Shown: piece after piece, positions 51,977 to 61,756 of the stretch
Layout: each line of letters begins with the position of its first letter
Numbering within the stretch: the stretch's first letter is position 1
Origin: Gemmatimonadota bacterium
Lineage (GTDB): Bacteria; Gemmatimonadota; Gemmatimonadetes; Gemmatimonadales; GWC2-71-9
Reading direction: 5' to 3'
DNA: 64,000 nucleotides
NCBI GenBank assembly: GCA_016874005.1
Contig: VGVQ01000018.1
Span: 23,100 to 87,099 of the forward strand
Notes under the pieces: generated by a model
What the model was told of the DNA's origin: nothing
Database searches by the model: none
What the model saw: the letters and a program-made list of their open reading frames with translations, nothing else
Program-made: the position numbers and the translations under genes

Positions 51977-52834
51977 TCAGACCGCGGCGAGCTCGGCCCC
52001 GCATCGTTCGCAGTACCACTCGGTGGGCCGATTGAGCGACCCGCACTCGCCACACTTGAGCGTCTTGGCAATGGTCTGACTGGGCCGGTCCGTCCTGGTT
52101 TCGGTGGCGCGGCCACCCTCCAACGTCACCGACTTGAGGAAGGTGAGCTCGTCGACCGGCGAATTGGCGGGTTCCTTGGGTGCAGGGGACGGAAACGGCA
52201 CGGTTCGGCTCGACCCCGAGTCCCGCGCCTTGAGCCCGCCCCCCCGCGGCACGAAACGAGGAGCTTCGGGGACCTCGGCGGGCGCGGCAGGCTCGATCCG
52301 GGCAGCGGGCTCGTCTCGAACGACCGGCGCGGGCTCCGGCGCCGCCGCTCGGGCCACCGGTTCCTCGCGCTTGGGCGGCGCGGCCGGTTGGGCGGGTGGC
52401 GGGGCAATTTGTCGGAGCACATCCTCGAGACGGCTGATCTCACCCGCTAGCCGCCCCAGTTCATCGTCGAGCCCGCTGATCTTGCCCGAGCAGTCCTGCT
52501 CCACCCGCCGCCATTCATCATCGGAGTACTCGCCGACCGTGAATCGCAACTCCGCCTCGGCAAGAGTCTCTTGCTCCTCGGAGCGGAGCTCGCTGTACTC
52601 GGAGGCCTGCCCCCGAAGCCCCTGGAGGGTGGAACCGATCACATCGGAGTGGCCGCGGAGCTGCTCAACGACTTGAGCCAGCCGAGCCCGGTAGTCGGAG
52701 CGGACCCGCTCGCGGACCGCGGTTGGAGTCTTGCTTCCTGCAGCTTCCAGCTTGTCCAGCCAGTCGGCCAGGCGTTGGCGGGAGGCCAGGAGTGACTCGA
52801 CTTCGGCCAAGTCCTGTTTTGGTATTTCGGTCAT
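51977..52834 (-). CDS. Coiled-coil protein with C-terminal zinc ribbon
   Basis: 285 residues from the ATG at 52834. Residues 1-150 are charged and helical with coiled-coil periodicity (VESLLASRQRLADWLDKLEAAG; EEQETLAEAELRFTVGEYSDDEWRRVEQD). A Pro/Ala-rich disordered linker (150-240) contains GLKARDSGSSRTVPFP-like short motifs. The end is a zinc ribbon with two CxxC pairs: LKCGECGSLNRPTEWYCERCGAEL. The layout suggests a scaffold or regulator; no family name can be given. It is 81 bases after pyrC. Confidence 0.7.
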   Translation of the reverse strand: MTEIPKQDLAEVESLLASRQRLADWLDKLEAAGSKTPTAVRERVRSDYRARLAQVVEQLRGHSDVIGSTLQGLRGQASEYSELRSEEQETLAEAELRFTVGEYSDDEWRRVEQDCSGKISGLDDELGRLAGEISRLEDVLRQIAPPPAQPAAPPKREEPVARAAAPEPAPVVRDEPAARIEPAAPAEVPEAPRFVPRGGGLKARDSGSSRTVPFPSPAPKEPANSPVDELTFLKSVTLEGGRATETRTDRPSQTIAKTLKCGECGSLNRPTEWYCERCGAELAAV

Positions 52835-52915
52835 TCGGCCCCCATCAGACAAACGCGCGGTGCTTCCCGATCACAAGATAACGGCCAACTGCTCCTCTGG
52901 AAACACGTTATGAAG

Positions 52916-54217
52916 TTAACCGTCAATGTTTTTGACACTCCGATCGAAGACCACCCTCCCGCCTACCAGAGTTTGGTCAACCCGACCCACGAATTCGCGC
53001 CCGAGGAATGGGCTGTTGGCGCTTTTTGAATGCAAATCGCTCGCCTGAGGGCGCCAGGCGGCATTCGGGTCGAAGATGACAATATCTGCAGGCGCGCCGA
53101 CCGCCAACGACCCGCCGCTCAAGCCATAGAGCCGCGCTGGGGCAGTGCTCATTCGGTCGATCAAGCCCAAGAGACTCAGGTGCCCAGGCTTCACCAACTC
53201 GGCCAGCGCCACCGGCAAGGCGGTCTCGAGGCCAACAACACCCGCCGCCGCTTCGTCGAACTCCCGTTCCTTAGCATCGTAATGCTGGGGAGAGTGGTCG
53301 GTCGCGATGCAATCGATCGTACCGTCCACCAGACCGGCCACGATAGCGGCCCGATCCTCCGCGCTCCGAAGGGGCGGCCTCACCTTGGCGCTGGTCTGAT
53401 ACCCTTCGCAAGCCAGGTCGGTCAGCGCCAGGTGGTGGGGCGTCGCCTCGGCGGTCACTCGGACGCCGAGGTCTTTGGCCCGACGAATCAATTCGACCGC
53501 GCCCGCGGTCGAGACGTGACAGACGTGGAGGTGGCCGCCGGTCAACCGCGCGAGCACGATGTTCCGAGCGACGACGACCTCCTCCGCGGCGGCCGGAATG
53601 CCCTTGAGGCCAAGCCGGGTGGCCACCAGGCCCTCGTGCATCACCCCACCCTGGGCCAGCGAGGGATCCTCGCAGTGGTCCGTCACCGGGATGCCGAACG
53701 TCTGGGCATATTCGAGGGCGGTGCGCATGAGCTGGCTGGACACGACTGGCCTGGTATCGTCGCTGACCGCCACCGCGCCGGCGGCCACCATCTCGCCGAA
53801 TTCGGCGAGTTGTTGACCCTTTTGACCGAGCGAAATGCAGCCGATTGGATAGACTCGGGCTTTGCCCGCCCGGATTGCCTGCCTGACCACGAAGCCGACG
53901 GCGGCTTGATTGTCCACCACGGGGTCGGTGTTGGGCATGGCGCAGACCGCGGTAAACCCGCCGGCGGCCGCGGCGGTCGCGCCGCTCGCGATGGTCTCGA
54001 GATGCTCCTGTCCGGGCTCGCGAAAATGGACGTGGAGATCGACCAGTCCGGGGGCAACGACCCGGCCTGACGCGTCGAGGCGGGCAACGCCTGGCCCGAG
54101 CGGGATGTTGTGGCCGACCGCGACGATTCGCCCCTCGTCGACGAGCACGTCTGCTGGCCCGTCGGTCCCGCGGGTCGGATCGATGACCCGACCACCGCTG
54201 ATCAGCAGGGCGGTCAC
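52916..54217 (-). CDS. pyrC: Dihydroorotase
   Basis: Third step of pyrimidine synthesis: closes carbamoyl-aspartate to dihydroorotate. 433 residues, class I enzyme. Metal-binding [46 protein letters not shown] and [15 protein letters not shown] (catalytic Asp) are all intact. The GTG overlaps the pyrB stop (GTGA). Last of the pyrR-pyrB-pyrC set. The order may let the chain work with ATCase, as known for some class I enzymes. Confidence 0.97.
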   Translation of the reverse strand: MTALLISGGRVIDPTRGTDGPADVLVDEGRIVAVGHNIPLGPGVARLDASGRVVAPGLVDLHVHFREPGQEHLETIASGATAAAAGGFTAVCAMPNTDPVVDNQAAVGFVVRQAIRAGKARVYPIGCISLGQKGQQLAEFGEMVAAGAVAVSDDTRPVVSSQLMRTALEYAQTFGIPVTDHCEDPSLAQGGVMHEGLVATRLGLKGIPAAAEEVVVARNIVLARLTGGHLHVCHVSTAGAVELIRRAKDLGVRVTAEATPHHLALTDLACEGYQTSAKVRPPLRSAEDRAAIVAGLVDGTIDCIATDHSPQHYDAKEREFDEAAAGVVGLETALPVALAELVKPGHLSLLGLIDRMSTAPARLYGLSGGSLAVGAPADIVIFDPNAAWRPQASDLHSKSANSPFLGREFVGRVDQTLVGGRVVFDRSVKNIDG

Positions 54218-55173
54218 CGGTCCTCCGCGGGATGGGTCGCCCAGTCCGGCGAGCCGCCAGCGAGGAGATAGAGCACGGCCATCCGGACCGCGACCCCGTT
54301 GGTGACCTGCGGCAAGATGACGCTGGCGGGGCCATCGGCCACATCACTATCGATCTCGACACCCCGGTTCATCGGACCGGGGTGCATCACGACGACCTCG
54401 CGGCCCGCGCGGGCCAGTCGCTCGCGGGTCACCCCGAAGATTCGATTGTACTCCCGGAGCGATGGCACGAAACCGCCTTCCATCCGTTCCAGCTGCAAGC
54501 GGAGGATGTTGACCGCATCGGCCCACTGGAGCGCTTCGTCGATCCTGCGGATCACCCGAACCCCCAGTCGATCCAGGCCGGTGGGCAGGAGGGATGCGGG
54601 CCCGCAGACGGCCACTTCCGCTCCCAATTTGGTCAAGCCCCAGATATTGCTCCTGGCCACTCTGCTGTGGAGTACGTCACCGCAGATGGCCACTTTGAGC
54701 CCCTCGATCCGGCCAAACCGGTCGCGCAAGGTCAGCAGGTCGAGCAATCCCTGGGTCGGGTGTTCGTGCTTCCCGTCGCCGGCGTTGATGACGTTGGAGC
54801 GAATCCGTTCGCCCAGGAATTTCGCCGCCCCGCTGGCGGGGTGCCGGATCACCACCATGTCGATCCGCATCGCCTCGAGATTGCGGGCGGTGTCAACCAG
54901 GGTTTCGCCCTTGGCCACCGAGCTGCCCTGGGTCGCGACGTTGACGGTGTCGGCGCTGAGCCGCTTCTCCGCGAACTCGAACGAGATCCGGGTCCGAGTG
55001 GAGGCCTCGAAGAACAGGTTGACGATGGTCTTGCCACGAAGGGCGGGCACCTTCTTGATCGGCCGTTCGCTGACTTCCTTGAAGGCTTCCGCGGTATCCA
55101 ACACCAATCGGATCTGGTCGGCCGAGAGTTCCTCGAGACCGAGCAGGTCCTTACCCAGGGGCGTCGGCGTCAT
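54214..55173 (-). CDS. pyrB: Aspartate carbamoyltransferase, catalytic subunit
   Basis: Second step of pyrimidine synthesis. 319 residues with the carbamoyl-phosphate site [19 protein letters not shown], the [11 protein letters not shown] lysine loop, [17 protein letters not shown] and [14 protein letters not shown]. The ATG overlaps the pyrR stop (ATGA). No pyrI regulatory subunit gene is seen, so a pyrI-less enzyme is likely. Confidence 0.97.
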   Translation of the reverse strand: MTPTPLGKDLLGLEELSADQIRLVLDTAEAFKEVSERPIKKVPALRGKTIVNLFFEASTRTRISFEFAEKRLSADTVNVATQGSSVAKGETLVDTARNLEAMRIDMVVIRHPASGAAKFLGERIRSNVINAGDGKHEHPTQGLLDLLTLRDRFGRIEGLKVAICGDVLHSRVARSNIWGLTKLGAEVAVCGPASLLPTGLDRLGVRVIRRIDEALQWADAVNILRLQLERMEGGFVPSLREYNRIFGVTRERLARAGREVVVMHPGPMNRGVEIDSDVADGPASVILPQVTNGVAVRMAVLYLLAGGSPDWATHPAEDR

Positions 55174-55709
55174 CCGCGGCGCACCACGTCGACGGCGTCC
55201 TCGCCGTCTCGTTCGACTACCCGGACATCGACTCGATCATCCCGATCGGTGGCAACTCGGAGCCCGATGACGTCGGCCTGAATCGGCAATTCCCTGCCGC
55301 CCCGATCGACCAGCACGCACAAGAGGATCCGACTGGGCCGCCCGAAGTCCGCCAGTTCGTCGAGGGCGGCCCGGATGGTTCGGCCGCTGTAGAGGACGTC
55401 GTCGACGATGACGACGGTCTGGCCGTCGAGCGTTCGGGGCAGGCTGGTCTCTCCGATGATCGGCCGGTGGCCGACCGATTGGAGGTCGTCGCGGTAGAGG
55501 GTGATGTCCAACTTTCCGAGAGGGACCTGGCGGCCTTCCGACTTCTCGATCAGGACGGCCAGCCGTTCGGCCAGCTCGACGCCGCGGCGCTGGATGCCGA
55601 CGAGAATCAGTCCTTCGACGCCCTGGCACCGCTCGACGACCTCGCTGGCCATGCGGGCCAGGGCCCGCGCCACAGCGCGTTCGTCGGCGATCCGGCTCAA
55701 GGTGGGCAT
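55170..55709 (-). CDS. pyrR: PyrR bifunctional regulator / uracil phosphoribosyltransferase
   Basis: 179 residues from the ATG at 55709, which aligns residue for residue with the start of Bacillus PyrR; a GTG at 55718 is the alternative. [25 protein letters not shown], the PRPP loop [21 protein letters not shown], and [19 protein letters not shown] are clear. PyrR can bind pyr mRNA and cause attenuation, but no PyrR-binding leader is visible between pyrR and pyrB or upstream, so here it may act mainly as an enzyme. It overlaps no part of msrQ, which ends 14 bases before. Confidence 0.93.
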   Translation of the reverse strand: MPTLSRIADERAVARALARMASEVVERCQGVEGLILVGIQRRGVELAERLAVLIEKSEGRQVPLGKLDITLYRDDLQSVGHRPIIGETSLPRTLDGQTVVIVDDVLYSGRTIRAALDELADFGRPSRILLCVLVDRGGRELPIQADVIGLRVATDRDDRVDVRVVERDGEDAVDVVRRG

Positions 55710-55720
55710 GCCGGGCACGG

Positions 55721-55749
55721 AAGCTAGTTGCCCCGAATTCGCTCCGCAA
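55721..55749 (-). promoter_or_regulatory. Candidate promoter of pyrRBC inside the end of msrQ
   Basis: Minus strand TTGCGG (55744-55749), 17-base spacer, TAGCTT (55721-55726). The start point would fall about 5 bases before the pyrR ATG, leaving almost no leader. Confidence 0.3.
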
Positions 55750-56353
55750 CGGCCGGACCGTGGGCGCGGCCCTTCCTCGGGCGCCAGCGCGCGGCGAGCA
55801 GCACGACGAGCACCAGGCCGTAGACCAACGGCTCGCGGACGTCGGCCTTGACCAGCCAGTAGAAGTGGAGGACGGCCAAGACCCCGGCGAGGTAGATCGC
55901 GTTATGGAGCCGCTGCCACCGGAGGCCACCGAGCCGTCGGACAACCGGGGGCGGTGAGGTGGCCGCCAGTGCCAGGAGGATGACGAAGGCCGCGAACCCG
56001 ACCAGCACCCAGGGGTGCTCCACGATGTCGGCGGCGATCGCCCCGACGGAGAGCCGATGATCGAACACCGCGTAGATGGCCAGGTGGGTCAGGGCGTAAG
56101 CGAACGCGAACAAGCCAGTCAGCCGCCGGAGACGCACCAGCGCAGGCAACCCGAGCAGCCGCCGAACCGGGGTGTTCGCCAGGGTGACCAACAGGATCAC
56201 GAGCGCCGACAGGCCGGTGGTATGAGTCAAGGTCTTCACCGGATCGGCCCCGAGGTCGCCGCGGAGGATGCCCGCCACGAGCCAGGCTCCTGGCGCCAAG
56301 CACCCGACCCACGCGAGCGGTTTGAGTACCCAACGAACCACCGACGCGGTCAC
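55724..56353 (-). CDS. msrQ: Heme-binding membrane subunit of the MsrPQ methionine sulfoxide reductase
   Basis: Passes electrons from the quinol pool to periplasmic MsrP. 209 residues, six membrane helices of the YedZ type, GTG start. Heme-type His residues are in HTTGLSALVILLVTL, AYALTHLAIYAVFD, and RLHNAIYLAGVLAVLHFYWLVKAD. The arrangement and the block LRRLTGLFAFAYALTHL match MsrQ. It is 93 bases after msrP, the usual partner order. Confidence 0.93.
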   Translation of the reverse strand: MTASVVRWVLKPLAWVGCLAPGAWLVAGILRGDLGADPVKTLTHTTGLSALVILLVTLANTPVRRLLGLPALVRLRRLTGLFAFAYALTHLAIYAVFDHRLSVGAIAADIVEHPWVLVGFAAFVILLALAATSPPPVVRRLGGLRWQRLHNAIYLAGVLAVLHFYWLVKADVREPLVYGLVLVVLLAARWRPRKGRAHGPAVAERIRGN

Positions 56354-56446
56354 GGCTGGCAGCTATCCCGTTCCTCGCTTCGCCCGTCGAGCTCGGCCGC
56401 GGAAGTCACCCCAGGCACCGGCTCGGCGCGACAAGGACGATGGACA

Positions 56447-57340
56447 CTAATAGTTCGCCTTGAGGTCCATCCCGGCGTAGAGCGAGGCGACCTGATCGGC
56501 ATAGCCGTTGAACGGCAGCGTCGGTCGTTTGAAGAACTCACCGAGACGCCGTTCCTGGTCTTGACGCCAGCGGGGGTGATGAACCCGGGGATTGACGTTG
56601 GCGAAGAACCCGTATTCGTGGGGGGCCGAGAGATTCCACGAGGTCTTCGGTTGGGTCTCGAGAAACCGGATCCGAACGATGCTCTTGCCACCCTTGAACC
56701 CGTACTTCCAGGGCACGGTCAGCCGAAGCGGGGCGCCGTTTTGGTTGAGCAGCGGCTTCCCGTAGATGCCAGTGGCGATCAGCGTCAAGGGATGCATCGC
56801 TTCGTCCATCCGGAGGCCCTCGACGTATGGCCAGTCGAGCACTCGGTAGCCGAGCCCTGGCATCTGCTTCGGGTCGGCGAGGGTGGTGAACTCGAGGTAC
56901 TTCGCCCTGGTGCCAGGCTCGAGCTTCTTGATCAGCGCGCCCAACTCCACACCCATCCATGGGATGACCATCGACCAGGCCTCGACGCAGCGCATCCGAT
57001 AGGTCCGCTCGACGACCGGCAGGCCTTTGAGGAGGTCGTCGAGCGGGTAAGCTCCGGGTCGTTTGACGTCGCCCTCGACCGTCACCGTCCAGGGCTTGGT
57101 TCGAAGGCTCCCCGCGTTCTTGGCCGGATCGTCTTTGTCGGTCCCGAACTCGTAGTAGTTGTTGTAGGTGGTGATGACATCGTACGGGGTCGGTTTGTCG
57201 TCGGTGTCCTGTCGGATCGGGGCCCGGACGGCGGAAGCCGCCAACAGCCCGACACTCGCCAGCCACTCACGGCGGCTGGCGTACAGGGCCGGATCGGTAA
57301 TCTCGCGACTTGGGATCTCTGCTGGCCTACCAATCAACAC
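56447..57340 (-). CDS. msrP: Periplasmic methionine sulfoxide reductase MsrP (molybdopterin)
   Basis: Repairs oxidised methionine in periplasmic proteins. 297 residues, GTG start. The N-terminus [30 protein letters not shown] is typical, with SRREWL as the twin-arginine export signal. [13 protein letters not shown] holds the Mo-coordinating Cys (118). GYGFF-like parts are replaced here by [16 protein letters not shown], and the end [20 protein letters not shown] is the family ending. Its only visible -10 box is a TATACT 28 bases upstream, downstream of tRNA-Ser. Confidence 0.95.
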   Translation of the reverse strand: MLIGRPAEIPSREITDPALYASRREWLASVGLLAASAVRAPIRQDTDDKPTPYDVITTYNNYYEFGTDKDDPAKNAGSLRTKPWTVTVEGDVKRPGAYPLDDLLKGLPVVERTYRMRCVEAWSMVIPWMGVELGALIKKLEPGTRAKYLEFTTLADPKQMPGLGYRVLDWPYVEGLRMDEAMHPLTLIATGIYGKPLLNQNGAPLRLTVPWKYGFKGGKSIVRIRFLETQPKTSWNLSAPHEYGFFANVNPRVHHPRWRQDQERRLGEFFKRPTLPFNGYADQVASLYAGMDLKANY

Positions 57341-57367
57341 GGGTCCCCCCGGACACGACTAGGTCCA

Positions 57368-57373
57368 AGTATA
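57368..57373 (-). promoter_or_regulatory. Possible -10 box of msrP
   Basis: TATACT on the minus strand between tRNA-Ser and msrP. The start point would be about 20 bases before the GTG. No good -35 is seen at 16-18 bases, so the call rests on the -10 alone. Confidence 0.3.
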
Positions 57374-57408
57374 ACGCCTCGGGGCTGCCCTTTGGTTTCC
57401 AGGGGGGA

Positions 57409-57495
57409 CGGACAGGGCGGGATTCGAACCCGCGAAACGCTTGCACGTTTACACGCTTTCCAGGCGTGCCTCTTCAACCACTCGAGCACCTGTCC
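57409..57495 (-). tRNA. tRNA-Ser (anticodon GGA)
   Basis: 87-base class II tRNA with long variable arm. Acceptor GGACAGG pairs with CCTGTCC, D arm around CGAGTGGTTGAAGAG, anticodon stem CACGC/GCGTG with loop CTGGAAA (anticodon GGA, reads UCC/UCU), T arm GCGGGTTCGAATCCCGC, discriminator G. CCA is not encoded. Confidence 0.95.
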
Positions 57496-57514
57496 CCGGG
57501 GGATCGGCGGCGTC

Positions 57515-57544
57515 AGTATAGCGGCACTCTCGCCGCAGCGTCAA
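57515..57544 (-). promoter_or_regulatory. Strong promoter of tRNA-Ser(GGA)
   Basis: Minus strand TTGACG (57539-57544), 18-base spacer, TATACT (57515-57520). It overlaps the stop codon of topA. Start point expected about 12 bases before the mature tRNA 5' end. Confidence 0.7.
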
Positions 57545-60372
57545 CGGCGCGACGCCGATCGCGCCTTGGTGGGACGGCGTTTGGCCCGGCGAGGCCGCGA
57601 CGCCCGTTTGACCCGAGCCGTCAGCGGATCCGGCTGCGACGCCCAGTTTCTCTTGGCCGCTCCGGCCCGAGCACGCTTGGACGTTTTGGGCTTGGCGCGG
57701 GGCGGCTGCGTGGTCGCGGACTTTTTGGCGGCGGCAGTGGGCTTCGCCGCTGTCCGCGCCTTGGGCGGTTTGGGAGATCGGGGCCCGCCCTTGCCTTTGG
57801 CGCGCGGCTGGGCGGTTGCCGCCAGGCCACCGCGTGCCTCGATCCACTCGAGCGACTCGGCCAGCGTCACCGTGCCGGGATCGCGATCCTTGGGGATCGA
57901 GGCGCTGGTCGAGCCGTGTTTCACATAGGGGCCGTATTTCCCGTCGAACAGTCCGACCGGCTGGCCATCGGCCGGATGGTTGCCGAGGTCTCGAAGCGGG
58001 GCTGGGGCCGCTCGCCTACCCCGCCCCAACTTGGGCTGGGCCAGGAGCTCGAGGGCCCGAGCGAGGGTAATCGTGAGGACGTGGTCCTCGCCCTTGATCG
58101 ACCGGTAATCCTTCCCGACCTTGCCCTGGTCGTGGACGACATACGGTCCGAAGCGACCTTGCCCGGCGAGAACGTTCGCTCCGGTTTCCGGATGGGGCCC
58201 GAGTAGGCGCGGCAGGGCCAGCAACCCGACTGCCATGTCGAGAGTGACCTGGTCCGGGGTGACTCCCTTGGGCAGCGAGGCCCGTTTCGGTTTGGGGTTG
58301 TCGTCGGAGACCGTCCCCAGTTGAACGTATGGCCCGTATTGCCCGTTGAGGAGCAAGATCGGCGCGCCGGACTCAGGATGGTTCCCGACGATGTCAGGGC
58401 CGGCTGCCTTCTGGCGGAGTACTTCGTCGATCACCTCGCGGCTCAGATCGGCCGGAGCCGCGTCGCGGGGGACCGAGGCCTTGAGTACTTCACCGTCCTC
58501 GGTGACGACCTCGACGTACGGCCCGAACCGGCCCAGTTTGATGGTGGCGTCGGGGAGGCCGCCGAGATCGATGGTCCGGGCCTCGGCCGGGTCGATCTTC
58601 TTTTCCCTCACGGCCACCTGCTGCTTGAGGCCGGCCTTTCCGAGATAGAACTCCTTGAGGTACGGCAGCCACTCGGCATGCCCTTCGGAGATGTCGTCGA
58701 GGGTCTGTTCCATGCCGGCAGTGAACTTGATGTCGACCAACGTCGGGAAGTGGTGCTCGAGGAGCGCGGTCACCCCGAACGCGGTGAGCGTCGGGACGAG
58801 GGCCTGACCTTGCTTCTGGACGTAACCGCGGTCGATGATGGTATCGATGATGCTCGCGTAGGTACTCGGCCGCCCGACGCCATCGGCTTCGAGCTCTTTG
58901 ACGAGACTCGCCTCGGTATAGCGGGCAGGCGGCTGGGTCTCGTGGGAAAGGGCCTCCAAGGCTTGGCACCGGGGCCGGTCGCCGACCTCGAGATGGGGCA
59001 GGACGATCTCCTGGTCCTCCAAGGCGGCCTCGGGATCGTCGGACCCCTCGACATAGGCGCGGAGAAAGCCGGGGAAGTCGATTCGCTTTCCGGTGGCGCG
59101 GAAGCCGGCGTCGGCGACGTCGATGGTCACCGTCATCCCGGTGAGCCGAGCGTCGAGCATTTGCGAGGCGACCGTTCGCTTCCAGATGAGGTCGTACACG
59201 GCCAGCTCCCGGCCGGAGAGGCCGGTTTCCTCGGGCGTTCGGAAATGCGACCCCGCCGGGCGAATGGCCTCGTGAGCCTCCTGGGCGGTGGCGTTGCCGG
59301 TGAGGTAGGTGCGTGGCTGCGGAGGCAGGTACCCGCCGCCGTAGAGCCGCTCGACGCATTCCCGGGCGGCGGTGAGCGCCTGGTTCGAGAGGTGAACCGA
59401 GTCGGTCCGCATGTAGGTGATGAAGCCCTCCTCGTAGAGCTTCTGCGCGGTCCGCATCGCCTCGCGGGCTGACAGACGCAGCTTCCTGTTGGCCTCCTGC
59501 TGCAGCGTCGAGGTGATGAACGGGGGCGCCGGCCGACGAACGAACGGCTTCTCCTCGGCGGCGACCACGGTCCAGGGACCACGCTCCAGCCGCTTGGTGA
59601 GCGCCTCGGCCGCGCTTTGGTCGAGGAGGACGACGTCCCGCCCAGCCAACAGCTTGCCGGTGCGTTCGTCGAAGTCCTTGCCGGTGGCGAGCCGTTTGCC
59701 CCCGAGGGTCGCCAAGGTCGCCTCGAAGCCCTGGCCATCGTGCTCGAGCGCGGCCTTGAGATCCCAATAGGTGGCGGGCACGAAGGCCCGCCGCTCGCGC
59801 TCGCGAATCACCAGCAGCCGGACCGCGACCGACTGGACTCGACCGGCCGAGAGGCCGTAGGCGATTTTTTTCCAGAGGAGGGGCGACAGCGTGTATCCAA
59901 ACAGGCGGTCGAGGATGCGGCGCGTTTCCTGAGCCCGAACCAGCCGGTCGTCGACCGGCCGGGTGTGGTCCAAGGCGTCTCGGATCGCCTCGCGGGTGAT
60001 TTCGTGGAACACCATCCGGCGGGTGGAAACCTTGGGTTTGAGCACCTGCATCAGATGCCAGGAGATGCTCTCGCCCTCGCGGTCTTCGTCGGTCGCGAGA
60101 ATCAGCTCGTCGGCATCGTCGAGAGCGGTCTTCAGTTCTTTGACGACATGCCTCTTGTCGCTCGGCACGATGTACAATGGCTCGAAGTCCTGCTCGACAT
60201 TGACTCCGAGCCGGCTCCACTCTTCGCCCTTGAGTTTGGCCGGGATGTCGGAGGCCCGGTCCGGCAGATCGCGAACGTGTCCCATCGAGGCGACGACCTT
60301 GTAGCCGCGAGGAAGAAACTCACGAATGGTTCTCGCCTTGGTAGGCGACTCGACGATGACGAGGCTGGCCAT
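57541..60372 (-). CDS. topA: DNA topoisomerase I
   Basis: Relaxes negative supercoils. 943 residues from the ATG at 60372 ([19 protein letters not shown], the TOPRIM start). [13 protein letters not shown] binds metal; [15 protein letters not shown] carries the catalytic Tyr near residue 318. The C-terminus has no Cys4 zinc fingers. Instead there are four GxFGPYV/GxYGPYV repeats ([36 protein letters not shown]), i.e. Topo_C repeats as in mycobacteria-type enzymes. A Lys/Ala/Arg-rich histone-like tail of about 100 residues follows. It has its own promoter and a leader of about 70 bases. Confidence 0.97.
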   Translation of the reverse strand: MASLVIVESPTKARTIREFLPRGYKVVASMGHVRDLPDRASDIPAKLKGEEWSRLGVNVEQDFEPLYIVPSDKRHVVKELKTALDDADELILATDEDREGESISWHLMQVLKPKVSTRRMVFHEITREAIRDALDHTRPVDDRLVRAQETRRILDRLFGYTLSPLLWKKIAYGLSAGRVQSVAVRLLVIRERERRAFVPATYWDLKAALEHDGQGFEATLATLGGKRLATGKDFDERTGKLLAGRDVVLLDQSAAEALTKRLERGPWTVVAAEEKPFVRRPAPPFITSTLQQEANRKLRLSAREAMRTAQKLYEEGFITYMRTDSVHLSNQALTAARECVERLYGGGYLPPQPRTYLTGNATAQEAHEAIRPAGSHFRTPEETGLSGRELAVYDLIWKRTVASQMLDARLTGMTVTIDVADAGFRATGKRIDFPGFLRAYVEGSDDPEAALEDQEIVLPHLEVGDRPRCQALEALSHETQPPARYTEASLVKELEADGVGRPSTYASIIDTIIDRGYVQKQGQALVPTLTAFGVTALLEHHFPTLVDIKFTAGMEQTLDDISEGHAEWLPYLKEFYLGKAGLKQQVAVREKKIDPAEARTIDLGGLPDATIKLGRFGPYVEVVTEDGEVLKASVPRDAAPADLSREVIDEVLRQKAAGPDIVGNHPESGAPILLLNGQYGPYVQLGTVSDDNPKPKRASLPKGVTPDQVTLDMAVGLLALPRLLGPHPETGANVLAGQGRFGPYVVHDQGKVGKDYRSIKGEDHVLTITLARALELLAQPKLGRGRRAAPAPLRDLGNHPADGQPVGLFDGKYGPYVKHGSTSASIPKDRDPGTVTLAESLEWIEARGGLAATAQPRAKGKGGPRSPKPPKARTAAKPTAAAKKSATTQPPRAKPKTSKRARAGAAKRNWASQPDPLTARVKRASRPRRAKRRPTKARSASRR

Positions 60373-60451
60373 GCCATCCTTGGGCGTAAATGAGCCTGGA
60401 CCAGCCGCACCGGATGCAATCGAGGTGCCCTGACCCTCAAAGTGGGGGAAC

Positions 60452-60480
60452 AGAATGGGGGTTCGGCTCGGGTCTGTCAA
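60452..60480 (-). promoter_or_regulatory. Promoter of topA
   Basis: Minus strand TTGACA (perfect -35, 60475-60480), 17-base spacer, CATTCT (60452-60457). Start point near 60445, about 70 bases before the ATG at 60372. It also excludes the longer open frame that starts at 60480. Confidence 0.65.
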
Positions 60481-60648
60481 TACGCCGGCCCGCGGCGGCG
60501 CCTCGTTGCCGTCACCTAACGTTTTGTCGCGGTAGCACTTAGCGACCTGCCGACCACCAGGTGGACGGCCCGAGAGGCCGGGGCGGCGACGGGGCTTGGC
60601 TGGCGCGACCGATTATCTTGCGGGCACGTCCTCGCCATTGGAGTAACC

Positions 60649-61575
60649 GTGGGAAGCCTGGTTTTCGGAATCGTGCTGCTGGTCATCGGCCTCGTGGTTC
60701 GGGCCTCATCGAAGGGGTTGGGCTCCACTGGCGGAAAGGTCGCCGGTACCGTTGTCTCGCTGGTGAGCGTCGGGTTGATGGTCTTCGGCGTGGTGACTCT
60801 GCTGGGCTCGAGCGTCAAGGTGATCGACGCCGGCTCCGTCGGGGTTCAGCACGCGTTCGGGAAAGTCTCGGCGGCACCCCTGCTGCCCGGGGTACGCTTC
60901 GTCCCGCCATGGTCGGAAGTCGAGCGATACTCGACCCGGGAGGAGCAGTTCCCGGTGGCCAGGGAAGAGGCCGAGCAGATGGCCGCGCTGTCGAGCGAAC
61001 AGATGGCCATGCAGGTCGACGTGGCGGTCCGTTGGCAGATCGACCCCCAACAGGCTCCCCGGATCTTCATCGAGATCGGCGGCGAAGAGCAGATCCACGC
61101 GGTGGTATTGAATGCCATTCGCAACGGGGTTCGGGACGGGATGGCCCAGTTCTCGATCAACGAGATCGCCCAGCGAAGCCGGGTCGCGGAGGCCATGCGA
61201 GCCGAAGTCGATAGTGCCTTGGTCACGACACCCCGCGCCGGCGGCGAGTCGTTCCGGATCGCCACGATCACGGCGTTCTTCCTCCGCAACCTCCAACCAC
61301 CCGAGCAGGTGGTCAACGCCATCAACGCCAAGATCGCGCAAGAGCAACAGATCCAAACCGAAAAGCACCGGGTCGAAGTGGCCCGGCTGCAATCGGAACA
61401 GCAGCGGCTGCTCAACCAGACCTTGACGCCGGAAGCGCTGATGAAGCAGTACCTCGAGGTGCTTCACGACATGCGCACGTCCAATAACCTGGTCGTGCTG
61501 GTGCCCACCGAGGGCGGTTCGCCGCTCCTCGACCTCAACGCCCTTCGTCGGAACGTTCGCCAGGGGAATCAGTAG
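60649..61575 (+). CDS. SPFH/prohibitin-family membrane protein
   Basis: 308 residues, GTG start after GGAG at 6 bases. Two N-terminal hydrophobic segments (2-18 and 31-52), then an SPFH domain: KVIDAGSVGVQHAFGKVSAAPLLPGVRFVPPW, followed by QVDVAVRWQIDP and NAINAKIAQEQQIQTEKHRVEVARLQSEQQRLL, a coiled coil. The family includes HflC, flotillins and prohibitins that form membrane rings and control proteases. No hflK or nfeD gene is nearby. The C-terminus LVPTEGGSPLLDLNALR is typical of stand-alone members. Confidence 0.85.
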   Translation: MGSLVFGIVLLVIGLVVRASSKGLGSTGGKVAGTVVSLVSVGLMVFGVVTLLGSSVKVIDAGSVGVQHAFGKVSAAPLLPGVRFVPPWSEVERYSTREEQFPVAREEAEQMAALSSEQMAMQVDVAVRWQIDPQQAPRIFIEIGGEEQIHAVVLNAIRNGVRDGMAQFSINEIAQRSRVAEAMRAEVDSALVTTPRAGGESFRIATITAFFLRNLQPPEQVVNAINAKIAQEQQIQTEKHRVEVARLQSEQQRLLNQTLTPEALMKQYLEVLHDMRTSNNLVVLVPTEGGSPLLDLNALRRNVRQGNQ

Positions 61576-61756
61576 CGGGCGCGCCGATCCGCCGCCGGGG
61601 CCATTCGCGCCAGAGGCCGTAGGCTCCCGCGGCCACCAGGCCGACGGCGAGGAACATCAACCCGGGCGCCGGACCAACCTGGTCCGCCAGTCCCCCTCAG
61701 CCGCCGGGGATCGGGCAATCGATCGGCCCCGGGATCTGCCAACCGAACAGCCTCAT
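61535..61756 (-). other. Possible small gene interrupted by in-frame TGA
   Basis: An ATG at 61756 overlaps the aminotransferase stop (ATGA) and gives a 19-residue peptide, MRLFGWQIPGPIDCPIPGG, ending in TGA at 61697. The same frame stays open after it to 61535. It encodes GLMFLAVGLVAAGAYGLWREWPRRR, a one-helix membrane segment with a positive flank. It could be a broken small membrane protein, a real 19-residue peptide plus chance, or a second small gene starting at the ATG near 61660. The last part overlaps the SPFH gene on the other strand. Confidence 0.3.

Noticed and set aside
61697..61699. In-frame TGA as selenocysteine or stop read-through
   Set aside because: No adjacent stem-loop, no Cys/Sec context, and no selenoprotein family match. 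A broken or chance frame is simpler.
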